DNA of 64,000 nucleotides from Paenarthrobacter sp. A20 (GCF_024168825.1 NZ_JALJWH010000001.1:186001-250000); one strand, 5' to 3'; shown: positions 1-8,739, counted from the first letter of the stretch. The notes: generated by a model not told the origin, from the letters alone. Translations and numbers: made by a program.

Positions 1-411
1 ACACAGGAAATCGCAGGCTTGTTGAGTCAGCTCCCCGGCCCGTCCGAGCGGCTCAGCTTGCTGGTGGACACGCTCCTGGACAACAGCAGGCTGGACGTCA
101 CGGCCATTTGGGTTGAAGCGTGGACGCTGGGACGCCGCAACGAAGCCCTGGCCGCGTCCGTCCGCGAACAAATGGACGCCTGGCAAAAGGTCTTCCGGGG
201 AGTCGTGGAAGACGGGAACGCGACCGGAGCATTCAACGTTTCCGATGCCGCCGCCGTAGCCTGGCAGATCCTCGGCATGGTGGATGGCCTGAACGCGCAG
301 GCCCTGGTCCGCTGGGACGGCGTCAACGACCGCGGCAGCCACCTCGCCCGCGCGGTGGAGGGAATGGTGGGGGCGGCTCCAGGATCCCTCGTCGCCAATC
401 CCGCCCAGTAA
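1..411 (+). CDS. TetR-family transcriptional regulator, C-terminal part (5' end outside window)
   Basis: The frame is open from the first base and ends at TAA 409-411, so only the C-terminal ~136 residues are present and the DNA-binding head is missing. The all-helical sequence, with SERLSLLVDTLLDN, an IWVEAWTLGRR stretch and a GMVDGL helix, resembles the ligand-binding/dimerisation half of TetR proteins with a BetI-like C-terminal domain. The gene ends 18 bp before the convergent stop of the LacI gene. Its target cannot be judged because the upstream region is not in the window. The family call rests on the C-terminal half only. Confidence 0.7.
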   Translation, partial: TQEIAGLLSQLPGPSERLSLLVDTLLDNSRLDVTAIWVEAWTLGRRNEALAASVREQMDAWQKVFRGVVEDGNATGAFNVSDAAAVAWQILGMVDGLNAQALVRWDGVNDRGSHLARAVEGMVGAAPGSLVANPAQ

Positions 412-428
412 GCGGTGCCGGGCTTCGC

Positions 429-1415
429 TCAGCGCGCCAGGTGCACGCTGGCCCCTTCGAACCAACGATGAACAGGCGGGGCGTCAGGATCCTGGATGAT
501 GGCGTCCAAAAGTTCCGTGGCAGCCTTCCCGTAAGCACGCGGCGCCAGGTCAATTGAGCTGATCAGCGGATTGCCGGTTTCCAACGCGGCCGCACCGGCA
601 AAGGAGACCACATCCAAGTCCTTGCCCAGTGACAGGCCCCGGCTTTCCAGGACAATCTGACTTTGCGCAGCCTGTCCTTGCGCACCGCACACCAGCGCAT
701 CGGCACGGCCAATGTCCACGGCTTGGGTGATGGCGGCTATCAGATCCCGCGGATTGGCATTGGCCCCGACCTCATGAACGAGCGGCTCCATGCCATTCCG
801 AATGCACCAGTCGGTGTAAGTCCGGCGGGTATCGACAGCCCAGGATGATCCAATGGCGTCGTCAATGGCGAGCAGCGCCGGACGTCGCCGGCCCCGGGCC
901 AGCAGGTGGTCCAGCACCTGGGTCTGCAGTTCTGCGTGATGGGCTTCCAAGGTTCCTTGCACCCGCTCCTCGCCAGGACCGCCGTAGCGGCCGACACTCA
1001 CCGTCGGGATGCCACTGGCAAGGAGAGCAGCCACAAGCGGCTCCCCCGGGGCGGGGTCGATGGCTATCACCCCATCCACCTGAAAAGCCATGCGCGGCGT
1101 GAGTTCGCGGGCAAAAAGGGTGACGTCGTAGTCAGCGGCAGCAGCGCCTTCCGTGACGCCAAAGGCGAAGTCCATGTAGAAGGCGAGGCTTCGGGCCACC
1201 GGAGGAATGTGGAGGCCGATAGTACCGATCCGGTTGACGCGCAGGCTGCGGGCGGCTCGATTGGTGACGTAGCCAAGGCGGTCAGCGGTTTCCTGGATCA
1301 GCTCGCGCTTCTCATCGGAGATACGGCCGGAGCCGCCCAATGCGCTGGACACTGTGGTCTTGGACAGGCCGAGCTCGCGCGCGATGTCCATGATGGTTGC
1401 CCGGGTTCTCGCCAT
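429..1415 (-). CDS. LacI-family transcriptional regulator
   Basis: 328 aa, the usual LacI length. Residues 2-59 form the helix-turn-helix and hinge helix (TIMDIARELGLSKTTVSSAL, then SDEKRELIQETADRLGY). Residues 60-328 are the periplasmic-binding-protein-like effector domain. The gene is divergent from the DUF3311/symporter/amidohydrolase operon. A perfect 18-bp LacI-type palindrome lies in the intergenic region at 1507-1524, so this protein is the likely local repressor. The effector is unknown but is presumably the substrate of the symporter or amidohydrolase. ATG start at 1415 with a GAGG-type Shine-Dalgarno just upstream. Confidence 0.9.
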   Translation of the reverse strand: MARTRATIMDIARELGLSKTTVSSALGGSGRISDEKRELIQETADRLGYVTNRAARSLRVNRIGTIGLHIPPVARSLAFYMDFAFGVTEGAAAADYDVTLFARELTPRMAFQVDGVIAIDPAPGEPLVAALLASGIPTVSVGRYGGPGEERVQGTLEAHHAELQTQVLDHLLARGRRRPALLAIDDAIGSSWAVDTRRTYTDWCIRNGMEPLVHEVGANANPRDLIAAITQAVDIGRADALVCGAQGQAAQSQIVLESRGLSLGKDLDVVSFAGAAALETGNPLISSIDLAPRAYGKAATELLDAIIQDPDAPPVHRWFEGASVHLAR

Positions 1416-1471
1416 GACCTCATCCTAGGCGGCGCCCGGGCGACGCCGCTTCCCGGATCTTGGGGAAGCCC

Positions 1472-1500
1472 TTGACATCAACCCTGTGACGTCCCACACT
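1472..1500 (+). promoter_or_regulatory. Putative promoter of the symporter operon
   Basis: A perfect -35 TTGACA (1472-1477) is followed after 17 bp by a weak -10 CACACT (1495-1500). The LacI-type palindrome at 1507-1524 starts 6 bp downstream, where a bound repressor would cover the start site. Confidence 0.45.
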
Positions 1501-1506
1501 TTTATT

Positions 1507-1524
1507 TGCGGGAACGTTCCCGCA
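1507..1524. promoter_or_regulatory. LacI-type operator palindrome
   Basis: TGCGGGAACGTTCCCGCA is a perfect 18-bp palindrome with the central CG typical of LacI/GalR operators. It lies between the divergent LacI gene and the DUF3311/symporter genes, downstream of a TTGACA -35 box. Confidence 0.75.
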
Positions 1525-1580
1525 CATCGTCTCCTTCGCTTACATCCGGCCAACGACGCCCGGAGGAATGGATCCCCCCA

Positions 1581-1796
1581 ATGTCCCAAGCTGTCCTGAC
1601 TTCGGACCGCCGAAGCCACCTACGCAGGACGATCTTCGTGGTCGATATCCTGCTCCTGCTTGCCCCACCCGTGCACTGGTTGTTCAGCGATGGCCAAGCC
1701 ACCATTTGGTACTTCCTCGTAGCCAACGCGCTGGTGACCTTGTCACTCTTCGGCCTGTGGATGACGCGGGATGCTGACGACGAGGAAACGCCATGA
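1581..1796 (+). CDS. DUF3311-type small membrane protein
   Basis: 71 aa with two predicted membrane helices (about residues 17-35 and 42-60). Small DUF3311 proteins of this size are commonly encoded directly before sodium:solute symporters, and here the stop overlaps the symporter start as ATGA. The role is unknown; an accessory subunit of the transporter is plausible. ATG 1581 was chosen because translation from it gives a compact two-helix protein behind GGAGGA (1562-1567); the spacing of 13 is rather long. Confidence 0.7.
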   Translation: MSQAVLTSDRRSHLRRTIFVVDILLLLAPPVHWLFSDGQATIWYFLVANALVTLSLFGLWMTRDADDEETP

Positions 1797-3298
1797 ACAT
1801 GCTGATCGGTTACGGCGCCATCCTTCTGTTCACCGTGCTGGTGGTGGTTGTCATGAGCCGCGGCAGGCGCGTGGACAAATCCATGAGCGAATACGCCACC
1901 GGTGGCCGCTCCTTCAGTTCCTGGTTCGGCACGATGGCGTTCCTCAACACCTGGCTTGCCGGCACGATGTTCATTTCCTTTGCCGGGTTGACTGCCAGTG
2001 CCGGTGCCATCGGCTTCTACTCCTTGTCCTATTCACTGCTCAGCGTGGTGCTGATGTTCTTCCTCGGCACACCTGTGAACAAGTGGGGCCGGATCCACGA
2101 TCTGCGGACCCAGGCAGACCTGCTTGGCCTGAGGTACAACTCGCGCTCGGTACGGGTCATCGCAGCGCTCATCGGCGTCCTTGCCTCAATTCCGTGGGTC
2201 GTCCTGGGCATGCAGTCCCTTGGCCTCGTCTTCTCCACGCTGTCCTTCGGGCAGGTCTCCCCCTACGTCGCCGTGGTGATTGGTGTGCTCTTCATCGCCG
2301 CACGCCAGATCTGGACCGTCAAGCTTGGCACCCGCGGGCTCATCATCAGCGACATGGTTCAAGGGATTTTTGCCTACGGCGTCGGCTTCCTGGTGATCCT
2401 CGGACTCATGGTGTGGCTCATCACCAACGGTCACGGGTTCAACGAGGTTTCGCCCAGCTTGCTCCAACTTCCCGGTCCCGGCAGCGCCGCGGGCCCGTTC
2501 TACCTGTTCTCCCTGATTTTTACGGGCATGATGGGCGCTTGGTGCTGGCCGGACCTGTTTGTCCGGATGTTCAGCGTCAAGACCCCGAAGACGGTCCAGA
2601 AGTCCGCCGTCCAGGCAGCACCGATCATGTTCCTGTTCTCTGCCGCGCTCACCACAGTGTGCCTGCTGGCCACCAGCATCCCGAGTGTTTCCGACGCACC
2701 CGATACTGTGTGGTTCATCCTGGCTGGAGTCGGCGGAGTGGGCATGGTTGCCATTGCCGGCGTGTGTGTTGTGGCCGCCACCATGGGCAACGTGGGAGCC
2801 AATCTGCAGGCCGTGGGAACGCAGCTGGCCAACGACGTGATCGGCGTTCACAAGCATGAGCGGATTGAGTCCGCGAAGGGTGCAAAGATCGCCGTCGCTG
2901 CCATCACGCTCATCTCCGCCGGCGCCGCGCTTCTGATGGCAAACCAGGTCTCCGGCCTGATCGTGGTGGCCTTCGTGTCCTACCAGGCCATCTGCCAGCT
3001 GGCGCCCACGCTCCTGCTCGGCATCTTCTGGCGCCGGGGCACTGCTGCCGCAGCCAACGCCGCGATGGTCTCGGGGATCCTGGTGGCAGCCGTCCTGGAA
3101 CTCATGTACCCAAGCCCCCTTTCGATTCCATGGCTGGGTGGGCTGACCTCCGGAGTGGCCGGCTTGATGGTCAACCTGGCCGTCTACCTGCTGGTCTCCG
3201 TCCTCAAGCCGGCTCCCACCGCAGAACAGGCGCGCGTAGACGCGCTGTTCGCGGGCCTGAAGAAGAAAGAACCCATGAGCGAAGGAGCACTGACGTGA
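1793..3298 (+). CDS. Sodium:solute symporter (SSS family)
   Basis: 501 aa, strongly hydrophobic, with about 13 membrane helices as in the SSS/SLC5 family. The N-terminal region MSEYATGGRSFSSWFGTMAF carries the family's conserved GGRS pattern ahead of helix 2. It probably couples Na+ entry to uptake of an organic solute. It overlaps the upstream DUF3311 gene (ATGA) and the downstream amidohydrolase (GTGA), so the three are translationally coupled. The transported compound is likely the substrate or product of that amidohydrolase, but its identity cannot be read from sequence. Confidence 0.88.
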   Translation: MNMLIGYGAILLFTVLVVVVMSRGRRVDKSMSEYATGGRSFSSWFGTMAFLNTWLAGTMFISFAGLTASAGAIGFYSLSYSLLSVVLMFFLGTPVNKWGRIHDLRTQADLLGLRYNSRSVRVIAALIGVLASIPWVVLGMQSLGLVFSTLSFGQVSPYVAVVIGVLFIAARQIWTVKLGTRGLIISDMVQGIFAYGVGFLVILGLMVWLITNGHGFNEVSPSLLQLPGPGSAAGPFYLFSLIFTGMMGAWCWPDLFVRMFSVKTPKTVQKSAVQAAPIMFLFSAALTTVCLLATSIPSVSDAPDTVWFILAGVGGVGMVAIAGVCVVAATMGNVGANLQAVGTQLANDVIGVHKHERIESAKGAKIAVAAITLISAGAALLMANQVSGLIVVAFVSYQAICQLAPTLLLGIFWRRGTAAAANAAMVSGILVAAVLELMYPSPLSIPWLGGLTSGVAGLMVNLAVYLLVSVLKPAPTAEQARVDALFAGLKKKEPMSEGALT

Positions 3299-4899
3299 CG
3301 GTCGCAGACACCATCGTCCTGGCACAACGAATCCACACCCTGGACCCGGAAACGCCAACCGCCACCGCCCTTGCGATCAAAGACGGCCTGATTGCCGCCG
3401 TCGGGAGTCCTGCGGACGTTGAGCCGTTCCGTGGAACCGGCACCGTGATCCGCGACTACGGCGACGCCACAATTGTCCCTGGCCTGAACGACAGCCATAC
3501 ACATGTGGTTTTTGGCCTGGACCTGGCCCGTGGCTTGCAGTTGACGGACTTCGGCCCCCTGTCAGAGGTCCAACGGATCATCGGAGACGCCGCCGCGGTT
3601 GCCGGCCCGGGTGAGTGGGTGATCGGTTGGGGCCTGGACCCTAATCTGTTCACCGGCATCAGTTTCAGCGGCCGCCTTTTCGACCAGGCCACCGGTTCCG
3701 TGCCGATGTTCCTGCGAATGCGCGACGGCCACTCGGCGATCGTCAATTCTGCGGCCTTGGCCGCGGCTGGGATAACGGGGCCAGTGGACTTTCCGGACGA
3801 GTCGCTGATAGACGTCGACGACGACGGCACCCCCACCGGCTACCTCGTCGAGTTCAGTGCCATGGACCTGGTGACGAAAGTCCTCCCGCAGGAGAGCTTC
3901 GAAATCCGCGTCGAAAGGCTGGGCGAACTGCTGAACGGGATGGCCGCCGTCGGAATCACCTCCACGCATGTCATGGACTACGCCGAAGGGTCGGGGGAAC
4001 TTGCCTCCCAGCTTGAGGCCACAGGCGAGCTCCCGATCCGGCTGCGCTTCTCCCCCATGGTCAATGCCGGCGCATCATTGCACGAGCTTGAGGAAGCTGC
4101 CGCATTGCAGGGCACGGGCGGCAGGAGATGGCGAGTGGAAGGCGTGAAGTTCTTCATCGACGGCACCATCGACAACGGCTCGGCATGGCTGGAACAACCT
4201 GATGCCTACGGCGAGAACCATGAATCGGTGTGGACCGACCCCGAGGACTTCCAGAAAGCGCTGAGGTTCTTTGTGGAGCGCGGCATTCCCACGGCCACGC
4301 ATGCCATCGGGGACCAGGGGGTTAGGTACGTTCTCGAAGGGCTGGAGGCTGCCGGGGACGCGCGGTATTTGGCTGCTCACAGGATCGAGCACATCGAGAC
4401 CATCCCCGACGATCTGGTGGCCCGCTTCGCCGAACTCGGCGTCGCAGCCAGCATGCAGCCGGTCCATGGGACCCACCACACCCGTGCAGACCGCACGGAC
4501 AACTGGTCCGTACGGCTGGGTGGCGAGCGGGCCGCCCGCGGCTGGCGGTGCCGGGATCTGCGGGAGGCTGGAGTGACCTTGGCCCTCGGCTCCGACTGGC
4601 CCATCACGCCTTACGATCCCCGGGCCATGATGGCTGATTCCATCCTGCGCCGGCCGGTTGAGCGGCCGGACGTTGAGCCGGTCCAACCGGCGCAGGCCCT
4701 CACTGCGCTGATGGCCTTGGAAGGCTATACCAGCCACGCCGCAGCCGCTGCCGGCCTGGCTGCGGAAACGGGCACCATCAGTGTTGGGAAGTTGGCCGAC
4801 CTCACGGTTTTCGAGCAGGATCCACTGCTGGTCACGCCTGAAGAGCTAGCCAGGACGTCCGTTGTGGCGACTTTCGTGGAGGGGGTACCTTCACGCTAG
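3295..4899 (+). CDS. Amidohydrolase family protein (YtcJ-like, amidohydrolase_3)
   Basis: 534 aa, the normal length for the YtcJ-like group. Metal-binding motif NDSHTH (His about 68 and 70) comes early, with later family motifs ATHAIGDQGV, AHRIEHIE and LALGSDWPITPYDP carrying further metal ligands and the catalytic Asp. These are cytosolic hydrolases of cyclic or linear amides. Start is GTG 3295, four bases inside the symporter stop (GTGA), with GAAGGAG seven bases upstream; a longer in-frame reading would run deep into the symporter and was rejected. It is probably the catabolic partner of the symporter under the LacI regulator. Confidence 0.88.
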   Translation: MTVADTIVLAQRIHTLDPETPTATALAIKDGLIAAVGSPADVEPFRGTGTVIRDYGDATIVPGLNDSHTHVVFGLDLARGLQLTDFGPLSEVQRIIGDAAAVAGPGEWVIGWGLDPNLFTGISFSGRLFDQATGSVPMFLRMRDGHSAIVNSAALAAAGITGPVDFPDESLIDVDDDGTPTGYLVEFSAMDLVTKVLPQESFEIRVERLGELLNGMAAVGITSTHVMDYAEGSGELASQLEATGELPIRLRFSPMVNAGASLHELEEAAALQGTGGRRWRVEGVKFFIDGTIDNGSAWLEQPDAYGENHESVWTDPEDFQKALRFFVERGIPTATHAIGDQGVRYVLEGLEAAGDARYLAAHRIEHIETIPDDLVARFAELGVAASMQPVHGTHHTRADRTDNWSVRLGGERAARGWRCRDLREAGVTLALGSDWPITPYDPRAMMADSILRRPVERPDVEPVQPAQALTALMALEGYTSHAAAAAGLAAETGTISVGKLADLTVFEQDPLLVTPEELARTSVVATFVEGVPSR

Positions 4900-4955
4900 C
4901 TGGTGGCAGGGTGCCCGTCTTCGGGACCGCGGCACCCTGCCCTAGGCTGGAGTCC

Positions 4956-5606
4956 ATGGCGATCATTCACAAGGCAACCCTGTCCCCGTCCAAGCTCGAA
5001 CTCATCGCTGACTACTTGCCGAAGCAACCCTGGTTCATCCAGGACGGCACCCCGGAACTCATCGGCGCCTACCGTTTTGACGATCCCGCTGGAGAAGTGG
5101 GTATCGAGACCCACGTCGTCACCGCCGGCGAGCGCATCTACCAGGTTCCCCTCAGCTACCGCGGCTTCGAGCTGGCCGGTGCCGAGGACTGGCTCATAGG
5201 CACCATGGATCACTCGGTCCTGGGCAAGCGCTATGTCTACGACGCCTGCGCCGACCCCATTTACGTCAAAGCCCTCGCTACAGCCATCTTGACCGGCCAG
5301 GAAGAGGCGGAACTGATCGTCGACGGCGAGCCGGAACCGCGGCCCAGTACGGTCACGGTGAAAGGCAGCGGAAAGCTCGACGGCGGTGTTCCCACCTTGA
5401 GTGCCTCGGCGCCGGTATCGGGCAGCGGCGTGACGATCATCGACGCGGGCGAGCTGCGGTTGAAAGTGGCGCGGGTCCTGGATGTGGCCGCGGACGCTTC
5501 TGCCAGCACCGCGGCAGCTCCTGAGCTCCACAACCAGTTGACCCTCAATGGCCAGTGGGCCGGCCTGGAGAACCCGGTGGAGTTGGCGGCAGTGGTCCGC
5601 GACTGA
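4956..5606 (+). CDS. Maltokinase N-terminal cap-like domain protein (CG0192-related)
   Basis: 216 aa. The sequence (HKATLSPSKLELIADYLPKQ, IGAYRFDDPAGEVGIETHVV, YRGFELAGAEDWLIGTMDHS) matches stand-alone actinobacterial proteins related to the N-terminal cap of maltokinases. No kinase domain follows, so it is not itself a maltokinase. Function is unknown. ATG 4956 was chosen because a TAGGCT -10-like element lies just upstream at 4943-4948, suggesting a nearly leaderless transcript, and the homology starts there. Confidence 0.7.
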   Translation: MAIIHKATLSPSKLELIADYLPKQPWFIQDGTPELIGAYRFDDPAGEVGIETHVVTAGERIYQVPLSYRGFELAGAEDWLIGTMDHSVLGKRYVYDACADPIYVKALATAILTGQEEAELIVDGEPEPRPSTVTVKGSGKLDGGVPTLSASAPVSGSGVTIIDAGELRLKVARVLDVAADASASTAAAPELHNQLTLNGQWAGLENPVELAAVVRD

Positions 5607-5692
5607 CCCTACGACGCCGGGGCGCCCTGTTGGTCGCAGGGGCTCCGGCGTAGGCTGGCAAACGGGGCCATCTACTCCGATAGGGGTGCACC

Positions 5693-6118
5693 ATGTACAA
5701 ACCACAGAACATCATTCCCGCCGTGCAGGATCTTGCACGGGAGTGGGTGACGCATGCGGCGGACGGCACATCGTCCCAAGCTGATGCGGTGGTGAAGTGG
5801 GCGTTGACCCGGATCGATCACGCTGACGTCCCGGCCGTGGTTCACGGTGTCATGCTCACGCTGACCGGCAACAAGAAAGCGGCCAAGGACGCCCAACGGA
5901 CCGCTGCCAGCGCTGTCAAGAGGACCACCCAGGCCCTGAAGCGCAAGAGCCCACAGCGTGCTCCACGCCTGTCCGGGTGGCTTGTCGGCCTCCTCGTTGG
6001 GGCAGTGGTTGGCGCGGGCGCAGTCCTGGCGTGGCGCATGATGATGCCCCCGGGCGAGCCGGAACCCGTGAAGCAGCCGGAGACTCCGATCCAGCCTCCC
6101 GTACCCCCGGTTCCCTAA
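5693..6118 (+). CDS. Hypothetical single-pass membrane protein
   Basis: 141 aa. A helical N-terminal region (about 1-90) rich in Ala, Lys and Arg is followed by one membrane helix (about 93-116, glycine-rich) and a short Pro-rich C-terminal tail. I do not recognise a family. ATG 5693 follows a GGGGTG Shine-Dalgarno. It shows the same overall design (basic cytosolic stretch, Gly-rich helix, Pro-rich tail) as the protein at 6729-7130, though the sequences are not clearly alike. Confidence 0.6.
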   Translation: MYKPQNIIPAVQDLAREWVTHAADGTSSQADAVVKWALTRIDHADVPAVVHGVMLTLTGNKKAAKDAQRTAASAVKRTTQALKRKSPQRAPRLSGWLVGLLVGAVVGAGAVLAWRMMMPPGEPEPVKQPETPIQPPVPPVP

Positions 6119-6171
6119 GAAGCGTCCGTCTCACCGGCGTCGGGGGCCGCGCCCGCGGTGCCGTATTCCCA

Positions 6172-6504
6172 TTAAGGTGCCGGTTCGCCGTCGTGCCGTC
6201 CGATCCGGCGCCATCCGATCCGCACCCGGAGCGAAGACCCGGCAAGAAGCCAGTAGGCCCCGGCGCTGGCCAGCAGGAAACCCACGACACCCAGGACTAC
6301 CAACTGGGTGATAATCCCGGCGATCACCATGACGAAGCCGGACAGAACAGCCAGGCCGCCAAGAATTGTGCGGGCCGTTGCTCCGCGTGGGCGGCCAGTC
6401 TTCAGTTCAGAGGCGAGCCCGGGATCCGTTGACGCGAGTTCCTGCTCCAGCTCTTCCAAGCTCCTGCGTTCTTCTTCGGACAACGACACCGGAATCATCC
6501 TCAC
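6172..6504 (-). CDS. DUF3040 domain-containing small membrane protein
   Basis: 110 aa. The N-terminal LSEEERRSLEELEQELASTD is the characteristic DUF3040 start, followed by two membrane helices (about 46-66 and 70-90). DUF3040 proteins are common in actinobacteria and have no established function. Start could be ATG 6504 or ATG 6498 two codons later. It is divergent from the gene at 6729 and convergent with the gene ending at 6118. Confidence 0.82.
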   Translation of the reverse strand: MRMIPVSLSEEERRSLEELEQELASTDPGLASELKTGRPRGATARTILGGLAVLSGFVMVIAGIITQLVVLGVVGFLLASAGAYWLLAGSSLRVRIGWRRIGRHDGEPAP

Positions 6505-6728
6505 GATGCTCAGGTCATCAGCACGAGCGCTGCTTGCCGTGCCATGCCTTCATTATCTTCCCGTTTCACCCATCTAGCCACAGGTACAACCGGCGCTGGA
6601 CGGCTAGGTGGTTTCGGCGGACGCGGCGCGCGGCTTACCAAGGGTTCTAAGGATGCTTACGATGGAGGGGCGGGTTGCGGCCCGCAGATGCACGGACCAC
6701 CGAACGCCGACTGGAAAGTTGAACTCCC

Positions 6729-7130
6729 ATGGCACGACGAAGCTCCAAAAAGGCAGCAAACCTGATCGGAACCAGTTCCAAACGGCGCGGACCAGGACGC
6801 GCCATCTGGCTCATCGCAGCGGGTTTGGCGGCTGGCATAGCCGGCGGCGCGTTCGCCTTCCGGATGCTGGCGCCGCAGGCTTCCCCGACGCCGGAACCCT
6901 TAGCGACCGAACAGCCCGACGAGATTCTTGTCCGGGAGGAACCAGTGGAGATTTCCACGAGGATGCGCCCCGGCGAGTGGACCGAAGAGTCGTTGCAGGA
7001 GCACCTCGAGAATTACAAGCAGCAGATCCGGGATATGGGTGCAACGGACTCGCAGATCGTGGTCAACGTGGAGCGCACCGAGGGGGGAGCTGCCCGTGTG
7101 GTGGTGAGTTGGGACCGCAGCCGGGACTAG
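6729..7130 (+). CDS. Hypothetical membrane-anchored protein
   Basis: 133 aa. A basic N-terminus (ARRSSKKAANLIGTSSKRRG) precedes one membrane helix (about 25-47), a short linker and a C-terminal domain with an amphipathic helix (EESLQEHLENYKQQIRDMG) and a final beta segment. The topology suggests an exported C-terminal domain. No family recognised. It ends 9 bp before the convergent hspR stop. Confidence 0.55.
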   Translation: MARRSSKKAANLIGTSSKRRGPGRAIWLIAAGLAAGIAGGAFAFRMLAPQASPTPEPLATEQPDEILVREEPVEISTRMRPGEWTEESLQEHLENYKQQIRDMGATDSQIVVNVERTEGGAARVVVSWDRSRD

Positions 7131-7139
7131 CTCGAGGAA

Positions 7140-7559
7140 TTAATCCCCGCGGGGCCTCCACACCACAACAGCCTGCGACCTCGCCCGGGGCCGCTGCCCG
7201 CGTGCCAGGCTGACGACGTCGCCGGCCGCGCCTGCAGCGAAGATGCGCGCGCCGGCCGGTGTGCGGCGGCGGGTCAGTTCTTCCGTCAGCTCAGCCACCC
7301 GGTACTGGAGCGCGGCGACCTGGTTTTCAAGGTCAAGGATTCGCTTGATGCCCTCAAGGGAGACGCCTGACTGCGAGAGGCGCTGGACCTCCCGCAGCTT
7401 GTTGACGTCGTTCTGCGAGTAGCGGCGGGACTTGCCGGGCGCACGGCTGGGCGAGACGATGCCCAAGCGGTCGTACTGGCGCAACGTCTGCGGATGCATG
7501 TCGGCAAGCTCCGCGGCTACGGAGATGACAAAGATCGGCTGGTTGACGTCGATGCCCAT
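7140..7559 (-). CDS. hspR: MerR-family heat-shock repressor HspR
   Basis: 139 aa. The N-terminal MerR winged helix (FVISVAAELADMHPQTLRQY, then DRLGIVSPSR and a SRRYSQNDV wing) is followed by a coiled coil (about 68-100), the standard HspR architecture. HspR represses dnaK operons at HAIR inverted repeats with DnaK as co-repressor. It is the last gene of dnaK-grpE-dnaJ-hspR, 10 bp after dnaJ, and two HAIR sites sit at the dnaK promoter (11363-11441), so autoregulation is expected. The C-terminal tail beyond the coil is basic and variable. Confidence 0.92.
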   Translation of the reverse strand: MGIDVNQPIFVISVAAELADMHPQTLRQYDRLGIVSPSRAPGKSRRYSQNDVNKLREVQRLSQSGVSLEGIKRILDLENQVAALQYRVAELTEELTRRRTPAGARIFAAGAAGDVVSLARGQRPRARSQAVVVWRPRGD

Positions 7560-7569
7560 GACCGCCTCC

Positions 7570-8550
7570 TTACAACCGGGCCTTCGCGGCCAGGTCGTGA
7601 CGCGGGTTGGCGTCAGTGGTGGCAGCAGCGAAGGCCTTCACGGCTTCCTCCGCTTCCTTGCTCAGGTTTTGGGGAACCGCGACGTCGATAGTCACCAACA
7701 GGTCGCCGGTCGCCTTGGACGTTTTCACGCCGCGGCCCTTGACCCGGAGGGTGCGACCCGACGGTGTTCCGGCCGGGACGCGCACCTTGACGGTGTCGCC
7801 GTCGAGCGTTGGAACCTCAATGGTGGCGCCAAGCGCCGCCTCAGCGAACGTGACCGGCACGTGGATGCGGATGTTGTCGCCGTCGCGGTGGAAGAAGTCG
7901 TGCGGCTTCACGTTCACCGTGATGATGAGGTCGCCGTTTCCGGCCGGGCCAACATTGCCCTTGCCGCGCTGACGGACTTTCTGCCCGTCCTTGATGCCGG
8001 CGGGGATCTTGACGTCGATGACGTTGCCATTGCTTTCTCGCAGGCTCACGGTGGTGCCCTTGATGGAACCGGCAAACGAGATGGACGTCGTCGCGGTCCG
8101 GTCCGAGCCCTTCTGCGGAGCCCGTTGGAACCCGGTCTGGTTGCCACCGCCAAAGCCGCCACCAAACAGGTCAGCGAACTCCGGAGGGATACCGCCGCCT
8201 GCAGGCTGACGCGCCCCGGGCCCGCCACCAAACAAGCCACCGAACAGGTCCTCAAACCCACCGTTGGCTCCAGCACCACCACGTCCAGCGCCCGCACCCG
8301 GAGCAAACCGGGCACCACCCATGGCACGGATGGCGTCATACTGCTGCCGGTCCTCAGGACTCGACAACACCGAGTATGCCTCGGAAATGTCCTTGAACTT
8401 CTTCTCCGCGGCAGCATCCCCAGCGTTGGTATCCGGGTGGTACTGCCGGGCGAGCTTGCGGTAAGCCTTCTTAATATCCGCGTCGGACGCGTCCTTGGCG
8501 ATACCAAGGATCGCGTAAAAATCCTTTTCAACCCAGTCCTGGCTGGCCAA
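7570..8550 (-). CDS. dnaJ: DnaJ-type co-chaperone lacking the zinc finger
   Basis: 326 aa. J domain at residues 9-75 with the catalytic HPD in RQYHPDTNAGD, then a long Gly/Phe region (about 78-145), then two C-terminal substrate-binding domains. No CxxCxGxG repeats are present; the protein has no cysteines, so it is class B (CbpA-like) rather than canonical DnaJ. The start is a TTG at 8550 with AAAGGAAA seven bases upstream. It stimulates the DnaK ATPase. A 113-bp nested inverted repeat separates it from grpE. Confidence 0.9.
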   Translation of the reverse strand: MASQDWVEKDFYAILGIAKDASDADIKKAYRKLARQYHPDTNAGDAAAEKKFKDISEAYSVLSSPEDRQQYDAIRAMGGARFAPGAGAGRGGAGANGGFEDLFGGLFGGGPGARQPAGGGIPPEFADLFGGGFGGGNQTGFQRAPQKGSDRTATTSISFAGSIKGTTVSLRESNGNVIDVKIPAGIKDGQKVRQRGKGNVGPAGNGDLIITVNVKPHDFFHRDGDNIRIHVPVTFAEAALGATIEVPTLDGDTVKVRVPAGTPSGRTLRVKGRGVKTSKATGDLLVTIDVAVPQNLSKEAEEAVKAFAAATTDANPRHDLAAKARL

Positions 8551-8618
8551 GAGCGTTTCCTTTCAAATCAATAAATAAGCACCTGCGTCCACCCACCTTA
8601 GGCGAGCCGACCGCCGGA

Positions 8619-8731
8619 GCGGAGCGAGACAAGGGGCCCGGGAGTGGCTTCGGGCCTACCGGAGCGTGGCGGCTAAGTCCGTAGGACTAAAGCCGCCACG
8701 CGTAGGGGCGGGGCCCCTTGTCTCGCTTCGC
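8619..8731. repeat. Nested inverted repeat between grpE and dnaJ
   Basis: The outer arms AGCGAGACAAGGGGCCC (8623-8639) and its exact complement (8711-8727) extend to about 20 bp with one mismatch. Inside is a second hairpin with arms CGTGGCGGCT (8665-8674) and AGCCGCCACG (8691-8700), closed further by AGTCC/GGACT. It lies in the 189-bp gap between grpE (stop 8740) and dnaJ (start 8550). It could be an RNA processing or attenuation structure that sets the dnaJ/hspR level, or a REP-like repeat. Confidence 0.75.
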
Positions 8732-8739
8732 GGTGGAAC

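Noticed and set aside
4956..5606. Maltokinase
   Set aside because: Only the N-terminal cap-like part is present; no kinase catalytic region follows.
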